From: Paracoccus salsus
GTDB taxonomy: Bacteria; Pseudomonadota; Alphaproteobacteria; Rhodobacterales; Rhodobacteraceae
DNA: 64,000 nucleotides
Assembly: GCF_021556615.1 (NCBI RefSeq)
Contig: NZ_JAKGGD010000001.1
Coordinates: forward strand, 248,001 to 312,000
Direction: 5' to 3'
The position numbers and the translations under genes were made by a program. The notes under the pieces were generated by a model. That model did no database searches and was not told the DNA's origin. It worked only from the letters and a program-made list of their open reading frames with translations. Below are positions 16,106 through 25,592 of this stretch, piece by piece. Numbering within the stretch: position 1 is the stretch's first letter; each line of letters begins with the position of its first letter.

Positions 16106-18067
16106 ATGGCCGACGACCTTCTCTCCGCCGCCGACGCGGCCGCTGACAGCTATTCCGCCTCGTCCATCGAGGTGCTCGAGGGGCTGGAACCGGTCCGCAA
16201 GCGGCCCGGCATGTATATCGGCGGCACCGACGAGCGCGCGCTGCACCATCTGGTCGCCGAAATCCTCGACAACTCGATGGATGAGGCCGTCGCCGGCCAT
16301 GCCACCCGGATCGAGGTGGAACTGCTGGCCGATTTCAGCGTCGTGGTGCGCGACAACGGGCGCGGCATTCCGATCGACCCGCATCCGAAATTTCCCGGCA
16401 AGTCGGCGCTCGAGGTGATCCTCTGCACGCTGCACGCGGGCGGCAAGTTCTCGGGCGACGCCTACGAGACGTCGGGCGGCCTGCACGGGGTCGGCGCATC
16501 GGTGGTGAACGCGCTGTCCGACAGCCTGATCGTCCAGGTCGCACGCAACAAGGATCTGTTCGAGCAACGGTTCTCGCGCGGGGTGCCCGAGGGTCCGGTA
16601 CAGAGGATCGGCGCCGCCCCGAACCGCCGCGGCACCACGGTGACCTTCCACGCGGACGAACAGATCTTCGGCCATCACCGCTTCAAGCCGGCGCGGATGC
16701 TGAAGATGGTGAAATCCAAGGCCTATCTGTTCTCGGGCGTCGAGATCCGCTGGAAATCCGCGATCGATGACGGCGAAACGCCGGTCGAGGCGACGTTCCA
16801 TTTTCCGGGCGGGCTGGCCGACTATCTGTCGGAAACCCTGTCGGGCGCCTCGACCTATGCCGAACGTCCCTTCGCCGGCAGCGTCGATTTCAAGCGTTTC
16901 AACGCGCCGGGCAAGGTGGACTGGGCGATCAACTGGACGCCCTCGCGCGACGGCTTCATCCAGTCCTATTGCAACACCGTCCCCACGCCCGAGGGCGGCA
17001 CCCACGAGGCCGGGTTCTGGGCGGCGATCCTGAAGGGCGTGCGCGCCTATGGCGAACGCGTCAGCAACAAGAAGGCCGCCCAGATCACCCGCGAGGATCT
17101 GCTGGCCGGGGGCTGCGCGCTGGTCAGCTGCTTCATCCGCGAACCGGAATTCGTGGGCCAGACCAAGGACCGGCTGGCCACCACCGAGGCCGCGCGCCTG
17201 GTCGAGAACGCCGTGCGCGACCATTTCGACAACTGGCTGGCAGCCGACACGAAATCGGCGGGCGCGATCCTCGATTTTCTGGTGCTGCGGGCCGAGGAAC
17301 GCCTGCGCCGCCGGCAGGAAAAGGAAACCGCCCGCAAGTCGGCCACGAAAAAGCTGCGCCTGCCCGGCAAGCTGGTCGATTGTTCGAACAATGCGCGCGA
17401 AGGGACCGAGCTGTTCATCGTCGAGGGGGATTCGGCCGGCGGCAGCGCCAAGGCCGCCCGCGAACGCCAGACCCAGGCGCTGCTGCCGCTGCGCGGCAAG
17501 ATCCTGAACGTGCTGGGGGCCGCGTCGTCCAAGATGGGCGCCAACCAGGAGATCAACGACCTCTGCCAGGCGCTTGGCGTGGGCATGGGCAGCAGGTTCA
17601 GCATCGATGACCTGCGCTATGACAAGATCATCATCATGACCGACGCCGACGTGGACGGCGCCCATATCGCATCGCTGCTGATGACCTTCTTCTTCACCCA
17701 GATGCGGCCGCTGATCGACCGCGGGCATCTGTATCTGGCCTGCCCGCCGCTGTACCGGCTGACCCAGGGCGCGCAGCGCATCTATGTCGCCGACGACGCC
17801 GAGAAAGAGCGGATGATGGCCAAGGGCCTGGGCGGCAAGGGCAAGATCGACGTCCAGCGATTCAAGGGCCTGGGCGAGATGGACGCCAAGGACCTGAAGG
17901 AAACCACGATGAACCCCCGCTCGCGCAAGCTGATCCGGGTCAGCATCGACGACGACGAGGGCGGCGAGACCGGCGATCTGGTCGAACGGCTGATGGGCAA
18001 GAAGCCGGAACTGCGCTTTGAGTACATTCAGGAGAACGCGCGGTTCGTCGAGGAACTGGATGTCTGA
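16106..18067 (+). CDS. parE: DNA topoisomerase IV subunit B
   Basis: 653 residues. ParE supplies the ATPase and TOPRIM parts of topoisomerase IV, which decatenates sister chromosomes. Motifs: VRKRPGMYIGGTDERALHHL and DNSMDEA (GHKL ATPase), DNGRGIP, GGLHGVGASVVNAL, the TOPRIM triad in EGDSAGGSAK and DADVDGAHI, and QRFKGLGEMDAKDLKETTM at the C-terminus. The length and absence of a GyrB-type insert point to ParE. parC is not in the window. Confidence 0.95.
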   Translation: MADDLLSAADAAADSYSASSIEVLEGLEPVRKRPGMYIGGTDERALHHLVAEILDNSMDEAVAGHATRIEVELLADFSVVVRDNGRGIPIDPHPKFPGKSALEVILCTLHAGGKFSGDAYETSGGLHGVGASVVNALSDSLIVQVARNKDLFEQRFSRGVPEGPVQRIGAAPNRRGTTVTFHADEQIFGHHRFKPARMLKMVKSKAYLFSGVEIRWKSAIDDGETPVEATFHFPGGLADYLSETLSGASTYAERPFAGSVDFKRFNAPGKVDWAINWTPSRDGFIQSYCNTVPTPEGGTHEAGFWAAILKGVRAYGERVSNKKAAQITREDLLAGGCALVSCFIREPEFVGQTKDRLATTEAARLVENAVRDHFDNWLAADTKSAGAILDFLVLRAEERLRRRQEKETARKSATKKLRLPGKLVDCSNNAREGTELFIVEGDSAGGSAKAARERQTQALLPLRGKILNVLGAASSKMGANQEINDLCQALGVGMGSRFSIDDLRYDKIIIMTDADVDGAHIASLLMTFFFTQMRPLIDRGHLYLACPPLYRLTQGAQRIYVADDAEKERMMAKGLGGKGKIDVQRFKGLGEMDAKDLKETTMNPRSRKLIRVSIDDDEGGETGDLVERLMGKKPELRFEYIQENARFVEELDV

Positions 18068-18070
18068 CGT

Positions 18071-18823
18071 TCAGTCGTGCCGTGGTGGCGGCCGATAGTT
18101 CAGCCATTCCGGTTTCTCATGTAGTTCGCGCAAGGCCCTGATCTCGGGCGGCGTTCGTCTTGAATCGGCAGGCAGCGCCACCATCGACAATGCCTCCACC
18201 TCAATGGCCGCCAATCGTTCCCTGCCGTGATAAATTGTTCTAAGAAAGGCCACTTCGTCATCGTTGTGGCCCGACACAAGCTCTGTCGATATTTGCGTGT
18301 TGAAGACTGCGGAATAGACGACAACAAGCGTGGACCGCGCTACTTCGATGCAGGCTTCCACGTCGCTCCGTGAGACTCCTCCCATCTGCGTTTCGGAGAA
18401 TGTGGCCTCGCGGTCTGAATGCGCAACGTGCCAGTTTCGACGATCCCTGAGGGGTCGGCAGAGACCTTGAAACACTTTGATCCGCCCAGAAAGGTCTTTC
18501 TTGAATGGCACGTCGTCCAGAAATGACAACAGGCTTGCAAAGCTGTTGTTGCTTTTGCCTGCTGATCTCGCGGCGTCAGCGGAACGACACAGGCTGAGGA
18601 TCACATCGTCATAGAGCGCATCCTGAATTATACCGGCGGTTGTGCCAGACACACCATTCAGCAGCTCAACGCGCTCGTTGTTCGTGCCGTAGAAAGCACG
18701 GTAAACACGCCATTTAAGGCGGGTATGGACCAGTTCATTCACCAGGAACTCGACCAGTCGCTCGAGCGCGTCCACATTTTCTTGGCGGATGGCAAGGTGC
18801 CCGTCACGTTCAATCCCGGTCAT
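18071..18823 (-). CDS. HEPN/AbiU2-like protein, possible defence RNase
   Basis: 250 residues from ATG 18823; earlier starts would run into the cytochrome c gene. The protein is mostly helical. The first half has an AbiU2-like pattern: DALYDDVILSLCRSADAAR, then NNSFASLLSFL. A candidate HEPN catalytic motif R-N-x4-H (RDRRNWHVAHSD, Arg129 and His135) follows. HEPN_AbiU2 proteins include lactococcal abortive-infection factors, and HEPN proteins often cleave RNA, so an antiphage role is plausible but inferred. The last ~70 residues (EIRALRELHEKPEW and around) match nothing I know. It is a single gene, convergent with parE, and its DNA looks less GC-biased than its neighbours, which suggests transfer. 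No antitoxin partner is visible. Confidence 0.6.
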   Translation of the reverse strand: MTGIERDGHLAIRQENVDALERLVEFLVNELVHTRLKWRVYRAFYGTNNERVELLNGVSGTTAGIIQDALYDDVILSLCRSADAARSAGKSNNSFASLLSFLDDVPFKKDLSGRIKVFQGLCRPLRDRRNWHVAHSDREATFSETQMGGVSRSDVEACIEVARSTLVVVYSAVFNTQISTELVSGHNDDEVAFLRTIYHGRERLAAIEVEALSMVALPADSRRTPPEIRALRELHEKPEWLNYRPPPRHD

Positions 18824-18875
18824 CCAGCCACCTTGGAGGCTGCGGACGCGCTGTTCAAGGCATAGGTATGCTCTG

Positions 18876-19283
18876 TTATTCCTGCATCCCTTCCACATAT
18901 TCCATCAGCGCCACCAGCCGCCAGGGCGTCGGCGTCTCGATGCCGTCGCCGGTATCGTAAAGCACCGTGCGCCCTTCCAGCAGGTCGCCGAATTGCGGCA
19001 TCGGGCTTTCGCTGCGGCCCATCGTGTAGCCGTAGATATGGCTCATCACGCGGTTCTTGGGAAACACGCCGTCATTGTTGCGCGCAACCCGGGTGATGTC
19101 GGTGGGCCGAGGCTCCATGCCGGCGGCCGCCGGGCCGTCGCCCTTCCCGGTCGGGCCGTGGCAGTCCACGCACAGGTTCATGTAGTCGCTGCGGCCGGTC
19201 GTCACCTGCGTCTCGGGCGCGCAGGCTGCGATCAGTCCCGCCATCGCCACGGCGCCGATCCCGGCCAAATATACTGCCTTCAT
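18876..19283 (-). CDS. Membrane-anchored cytochrome c
   Basis: 135 residues from ATG 19283. Signal peptide MKAVYLAGIGAVAMAGLIAA followed by Cys gives a lipobox. One heme c site, CVDCH, is followed by GPTGKGDGPAA, typical of class I cytochromes c. A likely axial Met lies in ESPMPQFGDLL. It should be a lipid-anchored electron carrier in the periplasm. It ends upstream of the HEPN-like gene on the same strand, but the differing composition argues against a shared role. Confidence 0.85.
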   Translation of the reverse strand: MKAVYLAGIGAVAMAGLIAACAPETQVTTGRSDYMNLCVDCHGPTGKGDGPAAAGMEPRPTDITRVARNNDGVFPKNRVMSHIYGYTMGRSESPMPQFGDLLEGRTVLYDTGDGIETPTPWRLVALMEYVEGMQE

Positions 19284-19332
19284 TGCTGCCCCCTCTGGTT
19301 TCTTTGCGCCGACTCTGCCCCGCCTGACTGTC

Positions 19333-20004
19333 TCAGGCAACCGTTTCGTTCAGCCGGATCACCCTGTCCATCCGCCTGGCCAGTGCGTGATTATGCGTGG
19401 CGATCAACGCCGACAGCCCGGTTTCGCGCACCAGCGCCATCAGCACCGCGAAAACCCGGTCCGAGGTTTCGGGGTCCAGGTTGCCGGTCGGTTCGTCGGC
19501 CAGCAGCAGCGAGGGCGCGTTGGCCAGCGCACGGCAGAACGCGACCCGCTGCTGTTCGCCGCCCGACAGCTCGGCCGGCCGGTGATCGGCGCGGTGGGCA
19601 AGGCCGACCCGGTCCAGCAGGTCGGCCGCGCGATCGGCGGCGGCGCGCGCGCGGGTTCCGTTCGCAAGCTGCGGCAGGATGATGTTCTCGGCCGCGGTGA
19701 ATTCGGGCAGAAGATGATGGAACTGATAGACAAAGCCCAGCTCGCGACGCCGGGCCTCGGTGCGCGCCCTGTCCCCCAGCCCGGTCATGTCGCGGCCCTT
19801 GAGCAGCACCCGCCCGGCATCGGGCGTGTCCAGCAGCCCCGCGATATGCAGCAGCGTGGACTTGCCGGCCCCAGAGGGCGCGACCAGCGCGACCACCTCG
19901 CCACGCGCCACCGTCAGGTCCAGCCCGCGCAGCACCTCGACGGGCGCCGGTCCGGTCCGGCCATAGGTCTTGCCGACCGCCTCCAGCCGCAGCACCTCAC
20001 TCAT
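19333..20004 (-). CDS. lolD: Lipoprotein-releasing ABC transporter ATP-binding protein LolD
   Basis: 223 residues. The ATPase that powers extraction of lipoproteins from the inner membrane to LolA. Walker [14 protein letters not shown]-loop [12 protein letters not shown], signature [15 protein letters not shown], Walker [17 protein letters not shown]. It overlaps the 3' end of the permease gene by 8 bases, and both run on the reverse strand. Confidence 0.93.
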   Translation of the reverse strand: MSEVLRLEAVGKTYGRTGPAPVEVLRGLDLTVARGEVVALVAPSGAGKSTLLHIAGLLDTPDAGRVLLKGRDMTGLGDRARTEARRRELGFVYQFHHLLPEFTAAENIILPQLANGTRARAAADRAADLLDRVGLAHRADHRPAELSGGEQQRVAFCRALANAPSLLLADEPTGNLDPETSDRVFAVLMALVRETGLSALIATHNHALARRMDRVIRLNETVA

Positions 20005-21298
20005 AGCGCAGCGCCTCGACGGGGTTCATGCGCGCGGCCCGGCGCGCGGGAAAGATCGTCACGATGAAGGACAGCGTCAGCGACAGCCCGACGGCGCGCA
20101 GGATGTCCCAGGCGCGCAATTCGGCGGGCAGACGATAGATGCCACGCACCTCGGGCTGCCACGCCCCGCCGCCGGTCAGCGCGTTGATGGCCGCCATGAT
20201 GCTGTCCACGTTCAGCGCCAGAAGCACGCCCAGCACGACCCCGGCCAGCGTGCCAAGCACCCCGGTGAAGGCGCCGCACAGGAAGAACACCCGCAGCACC
20301 GCGCCCTCGGTCAGCCCCATCGTCCGCAGGATGCCGATATCGCGCCCCTTGTTCTTGACCAGCATGATCAGCCCCGAGGTGATGTTCATCGACGCGATCA
20401 GCACCAGAACCGACAGGATCACGAACATCACGTCGTCTTCCATGTCCAGCGCCGCGAGGAACGACCCCGAGGCGTCGCGCCAGGTCCAGACCTGCGCGCC
20501 CGGCCCCGCCGCCTGCAACAGCGGCAGGGTCCAGTCGCCGACCTTTTCGGGATCATCGACGAAGACTTCGATCTCGTCGGCCACGCCCTCGCGGTTGAAA
20601 TAGCCCTGCGCCTCGGCGATCGGCATGTAGATGCGGGTGCGGTCGATGTCATAGCGCCCGGCGCTGAAGACATAGGTCACCTCATAGGCCTTGACGCGCG
20701 GCGTTGTGCCGATGGGTGTGCGCGCGCCTTCGGGCGCGATCAGCCGGACCTTGTCGCCGATCCCGACGGCCAACTCGCGCGCGATCCCCGACCCGATCGC
20801 GATACCGCCGCCGAAATTTTCCACATCGCCGACCGACGTCGCCGGATCGACGATTCGCGGCATCGCGGCCAGATCACCGGCGGACACGCCGAACACCTCG
20901 GCGACATTGGAACTGTCATTCGCGGTCGCCATCACCTGCCCGCGGATGATCGGCGCCGTCCGCACCACACCGGGAATCCCGGCCAGCGTGGCCGCCATCG
21001 CGTCATAGTCGCGGATCCGCCCCGGCACGACATAGACATCGTCGGTGAACGCGTTCTCGACGCGCTCGGGCGCCATGTAGACCGTGCTGTGGGCGTTCGC
21101 CCCCAGGATCGTGTCCACGAATTCCGCCCGGAAACCGGCCCGCACCGACAGCGTGGCGATCAGCGCCATTACCCCCAGCGCGATCCCGATCAGGCTGATC
21201 CACGTCATCACGCTGACCCCGCCCTCGGCACGGCGCGCGCGCAGATAGCGCCAGGCGATCAAGAACTCGTAGCGGGAAAAGGGCGCTGGACTGGACAT
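19997..21298 (-). CDS. lolC: Lipoprotein-releasing ABC transporter permease LolC/LolE
   Basis: 433 residues from ATG 21298. One N-terminal helix after [16 protein letters not shown], a large periplasmic domain, and three C-terminal helices ([19 protein letters not shown] and following, ending EALRYE) form the MacB/LolCE layout. The [10 protein letters not shown] start and [10 protein letters not shown] are LolC/E hallmarks. Only one permease gene is present next to lolD, so the transporter may be a homodimer (LolF type) as in other alphaproteobacteria; this is inference. Confidence 0.92.
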   Translation of the reverse strand: MSSPAPFSRYEFLIAWRYLRARRAEGGVSVMTWISLIGIALGVMALIATLSVRAGFRAEFVDTILGANAHSTVYMAPERVENAFTDDVYVVPGRIRDYDAMAATLAGIPGVVRTAPIIRGQVMATANDSSNVAEVFGVSAGDLAAMPRIVDPATSVGDVENFGGGIAIGSGIARELAVGIGDKVRLIAPEGARTPIGTTPRVKAYEVTYVFSAGRYDIDRTRIYMPIAEAQGYFNREGVADEIEVFVDDPEKVGDWTLPLLQAAGPGAQVWTWRDASGSFLAALDMEDDVMFVILSVLVLIASMNITSGLIMLVKNKGRDIGILRTMGLTEGAVLRVFFLCGAFTGVLGTLAGVVLGVLLALNVDSIMAAINALTGGGAWQPEVRGIYRLPAELRAWDILRAVGLSLTLSFIVTIFPARRAARMNPVEALRYE

Positions 21299-21432
21299 GG
21301 GCGGACCTTGCGGAAATCGCGCAGACCCTGACCGCGCGGCAGGCAAAGATCAAGCCGACAAAGCCGTGAGCGCGCCGCAGCAAGGCAATACTCATGTTGC
21401 GGGCTGGGCCCCCAGATGCCACAACATGTGGC

Positions 21433-22809
21433 ATGGTCAAACCCGTCTCTGCCTTCACCTGTTCGGAATGCGGCGCCGCACACAAGAAATGGTCCGGGCG
21501 TTGCGACGCCTGCGGCGCCTGGAACAGCATCGTCGAAGAGGCGCCTCTGTCGCAGGGTCCCGGTCGCGGACTGGGCGCCGCCAAGGGCCGCAGGGTGGCC
21601 TTGTCCGCGCTTGCCACCGATGAGCCGCCACCACCCCGCCGGCAGTCGGGCCTGGCAGAGCTTGACCGGGTGCTGGGCGGCGGCCTGGTGCATGGCTCGG
21701 CGGTGCTGGTCGGCGGCGATCCCGGCATCGGCAAGTCGACCCTGCTGCTGCAGGGCGCGGCAGCCTTCGCCCGCAAGGGGCTGAGCGCCATCTATATCAG
21801 CGGCGAAGAGGCCAGCGCCCAGGTTCGCATGCGCGCCCAGCGGCTGGGGCTTGCCGACGCACCCGTCAGGCTGGGCGCCGAGACCAATCTGCGCGACATC
21901 CTGACCACGCTGGACACCGAACGCCCGGACCTTGCGATCATCGACTCGGTCCAGACGCTGTGGTCCGACACGGTCGACGCCGCGCCGGGCAGCGTGGCCC
22001 AGGTCCGCGCCGCCGCGCACGAGCTGGTGACCTTCGCCAAGCGCCGTGGCGTCGCGGTGGTGCTGGTCGGCCACGTCACGAAGGACGGCCAGATCGCCGG
22101 CCCGCGCGTGGTCGAGCACATGGTCGATACCGTGCTGTATTTCGAGGGCGAGCGTGGCCATCAGTTCCGCATCCTGCGCAGCGTCAAGAACCGCTTCGGA
22201 CCCGCCGACGAGATCGGCGTGTTCGAGATGACCGGCGCCGGACTGGCCGAGGTCGCCAATCCTTCGGCGCTGTTTCTCAGCGAACGCGGGCAGCCCTCGC
22301 CCGGCAGCGCGGTCTTTGCGGGCATCGAGGGCACGCGCCCGGTGCTGACCGAGGTGCAGGCGCTGGTCGCGCCCTCGACGCTGGCCTCGCCGCGCCGCAC
22401 GGTCGTCGGACTGGACAGCGGCCGGGTCAGCACCATCCTGGCCGTCCTCGAGGCGCGCTGCGGCATTCCGTTCGCCGGTCTCGACGTGTTCCTGAACGTG
22501 GCGGGCGGGATGCGGGTCAACGAACCGGCCGCCGATCTTGCGATCGCCGGGGCGCTGCTCTCGGCGCGCGAGGACAGTGCCCTGCCGCCCGAAGCCGTGC
22601 TTTTCGGCGAAATCAGCCTGTCCGGCGCGCTCCGTCCCGTCGCACAGGCCGAAAACAGGTTGAAAGAGGCACAGAAACTTGGTTTTTCACAGGCGATTTT
22701 GCCCGAAGGCCAGAAGGTCGAGGGCACGGGAAACAGTCGCGGCGGCATGAGCACACGGCGCATTGCCGATCTGACGGGATTTGTGGGTGAGGTTTTCGGC
22801 GCCGGCTGA
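21433..22809 (+). CDS. radA: DNA repair protein RadA
   Basis: 458 residues from ATG 21433. RadA drives branch migration in homologous recombination. An N-terminal zinc finger CSECGAAHKKWSGRCDAC (10-27) is followed by Walker A GGDPGIGKST (94-103), the RadA-specific KNRFGPADEIGVF, and a C-terminal Lon-like domain (VNEPAADLAIAGALLSA). Divergent from lolC; cvpA follows 40 bases later on the same strand. Confidence 0.95.
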   Translation: MVKPVSAFTCSECGAAHKKWSGRCDACGAWNSIVEEAPLSQGPGRGLGAAKGRRVALSALATDEPPPPRRQSGLAELDRVLGGGLVHGSAVLVGGDPGIGKSTLLLQGAAAFARKGLSAIYISGEEASAQVRMRAQRLGLADAPVRLGAETNLRDILTTLDTERPDLAIIDSVQTLWSDTVDAAPGSVAQVRAAAHELVTFAKRRGVAVVLVGHVTKDGQIAGPRVVEHMVDTVLYFEGERGHQFRILRSVKNRFGPADEIGVFEMTGAGLAEVANPSALFLSERGQPSPGSAVFAGIEGTRPVLTEVQALVAPSTLASPRRTVVGLDSGRVSTILAVLEARCGIPFAGLDVFLNVAGGMRVNEPAADLAIAGALLSAREDSALPPEAVLFGEISLSGALRPVAQAENRLKEAQKLGFSQAILPEGQKVEGTGNSRGGMSTRRIADLTGFVGEVFGAG

Positions 22810-22849
22810 ACCACCTGAATTTCAACGATATCCGGCGCAGGGGCAGAAC

Positions 22850-23458
22850 ATGGACGGATTCACGATCATTGACGCGGTGGTGGCCGCAGTCATCATTCTT
22901 TCGGCGATCCTGGCCTGGTCGCGGGGATTCGTGCGCGAATCGCTGGCCATCCTGGGCTGGATCGCGGCCGCCGTCCTGGCCTTCCTGTTCGCCGCCACCG
23001 CGCGCCCCATGATCGCGCAATTGCCGGTTCTGGACCGTTTCCTGGGCGACAGTTGCGAACTCGCCACGATCGCCGGATTCGCGGTGGTGTTCGCGCTGGC
23101 GCTGGTGGTGTTCTCGATCGTCACGCCGCTGTTCTCGTCGGTGGTGCAAAGATCGGCACTGGGCGGCATCGATCAGGGCATGGGCTTCCTGTTCGGGGTG
23201 GTGCGGGGCATCCTGCTGGTCGCCATCGCCTTCATCGTCTACGACCGCGTGATGACCAGCCAGCAGGTGCCGATGGTCGAGAATTCCCGCTCGGCGCAGG
23301 TCTTCGAGCGGATGCGCGGCCAGATGGACGAGCAGATCCCCGATGACGCGCCGGGCTGGATCGTCAGCCGCTACGAACAGATGGTGCGCGGCTGCAACGC
23401 GACGGAAACCGTTTCTCCCGACGCCACCCCGCAGCCGGATGCGCCGGAATCGAACTGA
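22850..23458 (+). CDS. cvpA: CvpA family membrane protein
   Basis: 202 residues. Starts MDGFTIIDAVVAAVIILSAI and has four membrane helices, including WSRGFVRESLAILGWIAAAV, the CvpA signature region. The C-terminal tail is hydrophilic. CvpA is needed for colicin V production in E. coli and has envelope and biofilm roles elsewhere. It directly precedes purF, an arrangement shared with many proteobacteria including E. coli, but the two are separated by a hairpin here. Confidence 0.88.
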   Translation: MDGFTIIDAVVAAVIILSAILAWSRGFVRESLAILGWIAAAVLAFLFAATARPMIAQLPVLDRFLGDSCELATIAGFAVVFALALVVFSIVTPLFSSVVQRSALGGIDQGMGFLFGVVRGILLVAIAFIVYDRVMTSQQVPMVENSRSAQVFERMRGQMDEQIPDDAPGWIVSRYEQMVRGCNATETVSPDATPQPDAPESN

Positions 23459-23506
23459 TCCCCGCCCGCATCCTGGCCGGGAGGTGACCGTTTCGTGACG
23501 AAAAAC

Positions 23507-23530
23507 CGCCCCCGTTCTTGCGCGGGGGCG
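23507..23530 (+). terminator. GC-rich hairpin between cvpA and purF
   Basis: CGCCCCCG (23507-23514) pairs perfectly with CGGGGGCG (23523-23530) around an 8-base loop. Only a weak T stretch follows (TGACTTTG), so it may attenuate rather than fully stop transcription from cvpA into purF. Confidence 0.45.
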
Positions 23531-23593
23531 TGACTTTGCACTCCACGGGCCCTACATAGCTCTCGACAGCCCAAAGCCATTCAGGATGCCGCG

Positions 23594-25084
23594 ATGCAAC
23601 CATTCCTGGCCCATCCGTTCGATTCGGACCGCCTGCATGAAGAATGCGGGATCTTCGGTGCGACCGGCGTGGCCGACGCCTCAAGCTTTGTCGCCCTTGG
23701 GCTGCACGCCCTGCAGCATCGCGGACAGGAAGCGGGCGGCATCGTGGCCCACGACCCCGAGCATGGCTTCAACAGCGCCCACCGCTTTGGCTATGTGCGC
23801 GACAACTTCACCAAGGCCGATGTGATGGGCACGCTGCCGGGGCCGCTGGCCATCGGCCATGTGCGCTATTCGACCGCCGGCACCAAGGCCGCCACCGCGA
23901 TCCGCGACGTGCAGCCGTTTTTCGGCGAGTTTCACATGGGCGGCTGCGCGATCGCGCATAACGGCAACATCACCAATGCCGCCGCCCTGCGCCGCGAACT
24001 GATCGAGCGCGGCTCGATCTTCCAGTCCTCGTCGGACAGCGAATGCATCATCCACCTGATGGCGCGCTCGATCCAGCGCAACATCCCCGAACGGATGAAG
24101 GACGCGCTGCGCCGCATCGAGGGGGCGTTCAGCGTGATCGCGATGACCCGCACCAAGCTGATCGGCGTGCGCGACCCGCTTGGCGTGCGGCCGCTGGTGC
24201 TGGGCAAGGTCGGCGATGACGGCTTCGTGCTGGCGTCCGAGACCTGCGCGCTGGACATCATCGGCGCCGAGTTCCTGCGAGAGATCGAGCCGGGCGAGAT
24301 GGTCGTGATCTCGCGCGGCAAGATCGAGACCTCGCGCCCCTTCGGACCCTCCACGGGCCGGTTCTGCATCTTCGAGCATGTCTATTTCTCGCGCCCCGAT
24401 TCGATCATCGGCGGGCGGTCGGTCTATGAAACCCGTCGCCAGATCGGCGTGGAACTGGCCCGCGAGGCACCGGTCGAGGCCGATCTGGTCTGCCCCGTCC
24501 CCGACAGTGGCACCCCCGCCGCCATCGGCTATGCCCAGGAATCGGGCATCCCCTACGGCATGGGGATCATCCGCAACCAGTATATGGGCCGCACCTTCAT
24601 CGAGCCGAGCGAGCAGATCCGCAACATGGGCGTCCGGCTGAAGCTGAACGTGAACCGGGCGCTGATCCGCGGCAAGCGCGTGGTGCTGGTCGATGACAGC
24701 GTGGTGCGCGGCACCACCAGCCGCAAGATCAAGGACATGATCGTCGAGGCCGGCGCCGCCGAGGTGCATTTCCGAATCGCCTCGCCGCCGACCGCGTGGC
24801 CATGTTTTTACGGTGTGGACACGCCGGATCGCGACAAGCTGCTGGCGGCGCAGATGTCGACCGAGGAAATGCGGAACTGGATCGGGGTGGACAGCCTGGC
24901 CTTCGTGTCGCTGGATGGGCTGTACCGGGCCGTCGGCGAGGCCAAGGGCCGCGACACGAAATGCCCGCAATATTGCGACGCCTGTTTTTCGGGCGATTAC
25001 CCGGTCGCGCCCTTCGACCAGCTTGAGCGCGGCTTTCGCATGAAGCCCGGATCCGAGACGGCGGTGACCGAGGCGGCCGAATAG
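23594..25084 (+). CDS. purF: Amidophosphoribosyltransferase
   Basis: 496 residues. First committed step of purine synthesis: PRPP and glutamine to phosphoribosylamine. The glutaminase nucleophile is Cys18 in EECGIFGATG, so a short propeptide must be removed. The PRPP loop is VVLVDDSVVRGTTS. The C-terminal region CPQYCDACFSGDYP carries cysteines of the 4Fe-4S type seen in the Bacillus-like PurF group. purK and purE lie 0.5-2 kb downstream on the other strand. Confidence 0.96.
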   Translation: MQPFLAHPFDSDRLHEECGIFGATGVADASSFVALGLHALQHRGQEAGGIVAHDPEHGFNSAHRFGYVRDNFTKADVMGTLPGPLAIGHVRYSTAGTKAATAIRDVQPFFGEFHMGGCAIAHNGNITNAAALRRELIERGSIFQSSSDSECIIHLMARSIQRNIPERMKDALRRIEGAFSVIAMTRTKLIGVRDPLGVRPLVLGKVGDDGFVLASETCALDIIGAEFLREIEPGEMVVISRGKIETSRPFGPSTGRFCIFEHVYFSRPDSIIGGRSVYETRRQIGVELAREAPVEADLVCPVPDSGTPAAIGYAQESGIPYGMGIIRNQYMGRTFIEPSEQIRNMGVRLKLNVNRALIRGKRVVLVDDSVVRGTTSRKIKDMIVEAGAAEVHFRIASPPTAWPCFYGVDTPDRDKLLAAQMSTEEMRNWIGVDSLAFVSLDGLYRAVGEAKGRDTKCPQYCDACFSGDYPVAPFDQLERGFRMKPGSETAVTEAAE

Positions 25085-25145
25085 GCTTGCCCCCCGCCCT
25101 CCCCCGGATTGCCCGACGAGATATCGGCATCCTGGCCGGACCGGA

Positions 25146-25592
25146 TCAGGGAACGATCGGCTCAAGCGGGTCGTAATGCGCCGCGCCGTTTCCCCAGACC
25201 GCACCGGCCAGCCCATCGGGTTTGTGGCGCAGCCCGGCCAACCCGCGGCGCGACACCCAGCGAAAGCGGTTCACGACGCAATCGGGGTCATCGAGGGCGA
25301 TCGCATCGCTGCCTGCGAGGGTGGCGCGGAAATGCAGCTCGACCTGGTGAAAGCCGCTCTGGGGGTCGTGGAACTCGTTCACCAGGATCGGGACGCCGAC
25401 CCGGATCACCAGGCCGGTTTCCTCGGCGACCTCGCGGATCAGGTTCTGGTGCAGCGACTGGCCGGGTTCGACGCCGCCACCGGGCAGGCACCACAGGTCG
25501 CTGCGGGACCCCGGATAGGCGTTGACCATCAGCAGCCGGTCGCGATGCAGGATCGCCGCGCGCACCGCCAGCCGAGGCCGCTCCGGCCTCAT
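25146..25592 (-). CDS. Nudix hydrolase
   Basis: 148 residues. The Nudix box is GGVEPGQSLHQ followed by NLIREVAEETGL; the first conserved Glu is replaced by Gln, while the metal-binding REVAEE is intact. It starts with an 8-base-scale overlap of purK (4 shared bases), so it is probably co-expressed with purE-purK. Nucleotide-sugar or NTP pyrophosphatase activity is possible; the substrate is unknown. Confidence 0.85.
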   Translation of the reverse strand: MRPERPRLAVRAAILHRDRLLMVNAYPGSRSDLWCLPGGGVEPGQSLHQNLIREVAEETGLVIRVGVPILVNEFHDPQSGFHQVELHFRATLAGSDAIALDDPDCVVNRFRWVSRRGLAGLRHKPDGLAGAVWGNGAAHYDPLEPIVP

